A DNA stretch of 64,000 bases from Brevibacterium mcbrellneri ATCC 49030 (GTDB lineage: Bacteria > Actinomycetota > Actinomycetes > Actinomycetales > Brevibacteriaceae). This document shows, piece after piece, positions 63,964 to 64,000 of this stretch. Each line of letters begins with the position of its first letter. Position 1 is the stretch's first letter. Both the position numbers and the translations under genes were made by a program. The DNA is taken from contig NZ_ADNU01000008.1 in assembly GCF_000178455.1 (NCBI RefSeq), positions 43,952 to 107,951 of the forward strand, written 5' to 3'. Below the pieces are notes generated by a model. It was not told the origin of the DNA. It saw only the letters and a list, made by a program, of their open reading frames with translations, and searched no databases.

Positions 63964-64000
63964 TTTCTTAGCTGACGCACAAAGTGGCCCCGGCATTCAG

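Overview
The window is a contiguous piece of an actinobacterial chromosome. It has moderately high GC and no insertion sequence, integrase, CRISPR array, phage gene or recognisable defence locus. Actinobacterial markers include a mycothiol-dependent formaldehyde dehydrogenase, DUF3263 and DUF3027 proteins, the PspAA/PspAB partners of PspA, an XPB-type helicase with its Rv0862c-like partner, an OtsA-OtsB fusion, the MetP/MetS transporter pair and a WXG100 protein. Gene content fits Micrococcales-like Actinomycetota; the genus cannot be fixed from sequence alone.

Layout. 1-6.4 kb, minus strand: a partial baeRF-type protein, a sucrase/ferredoxin-like protein, an NhaC antiporter, a mycothiol-linked formaldehyde detoxification pair, and the MetP transporter with its 35-residue MetS subunit. 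6.6-9.8 kb: cysS-rlmB, then an oxidoreductase facing two overlapping LacI regulators (10-11.9 kb). 12-18.4 kb: OtsAB, a divergent membrane Ser/Thr kinase, a DsbA-like protein, tRNA-Thr(TGT) and an SPFH protein. 18.5-25.9 kb: purine-type permease, SGNH hydrolase, ThrE-type exporter, ung, aldehyde dehydrogenase, DUF3263 and a LytR_C protein. 26-30 kb: cspA, groEL under CIRCE, a TauE-type permease, a Gly/Asp-rich surface-type protein and an S4 protein. 30-37.3 kb, minus: pspA-pspAA-htpX-pspAB, an orphan WXG100 gene, and an MprAB-PepD-like set of response regulator, kinase and HtrA protease. Both of these last sets point to envelope-stress defence. 37.5-47.8 kb: EamA transporter, XPB helicase pair, small membrane protein-csp-DUF3027, MFS, DUF456, and divergent serC/pdxH. 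47.9-58.5 kb: a DtxR-family regulator, then an acyl-CoA metabolism locus (single-chain biotin carboxylase, two acyl-CoA synthetases, acyl-CoA dehydrogenase, SDR, MHS transporter). Two promoters there share similar operator palindromes. 58.9-64 kb: NlpC/P60 peptidase, HNH nuclease, double Usp protein, polysaccharide deacetylase lipoprotein and a GlsB-like membrane protein.

No clear new multi-gene system was found. The most unusual signals are genome-scale or regulatory. (i) The short motif [C/G]ACCTCGG is strongly over-represented: about 65 copies of the 7-mer core by manual count, against about 11 expected from composition. (ii) Many genes appear leaderless, with a -10 hexamer 6-8 nt before the start codon and no ribosome-binding site. 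(iii) Three tiny upstream ORFs with strong ribosome-binding sites overlap the start codons of the genes behind them. (iv) A closely spaced inverted pair of perfect DnaA boxes lies outside any origin context.
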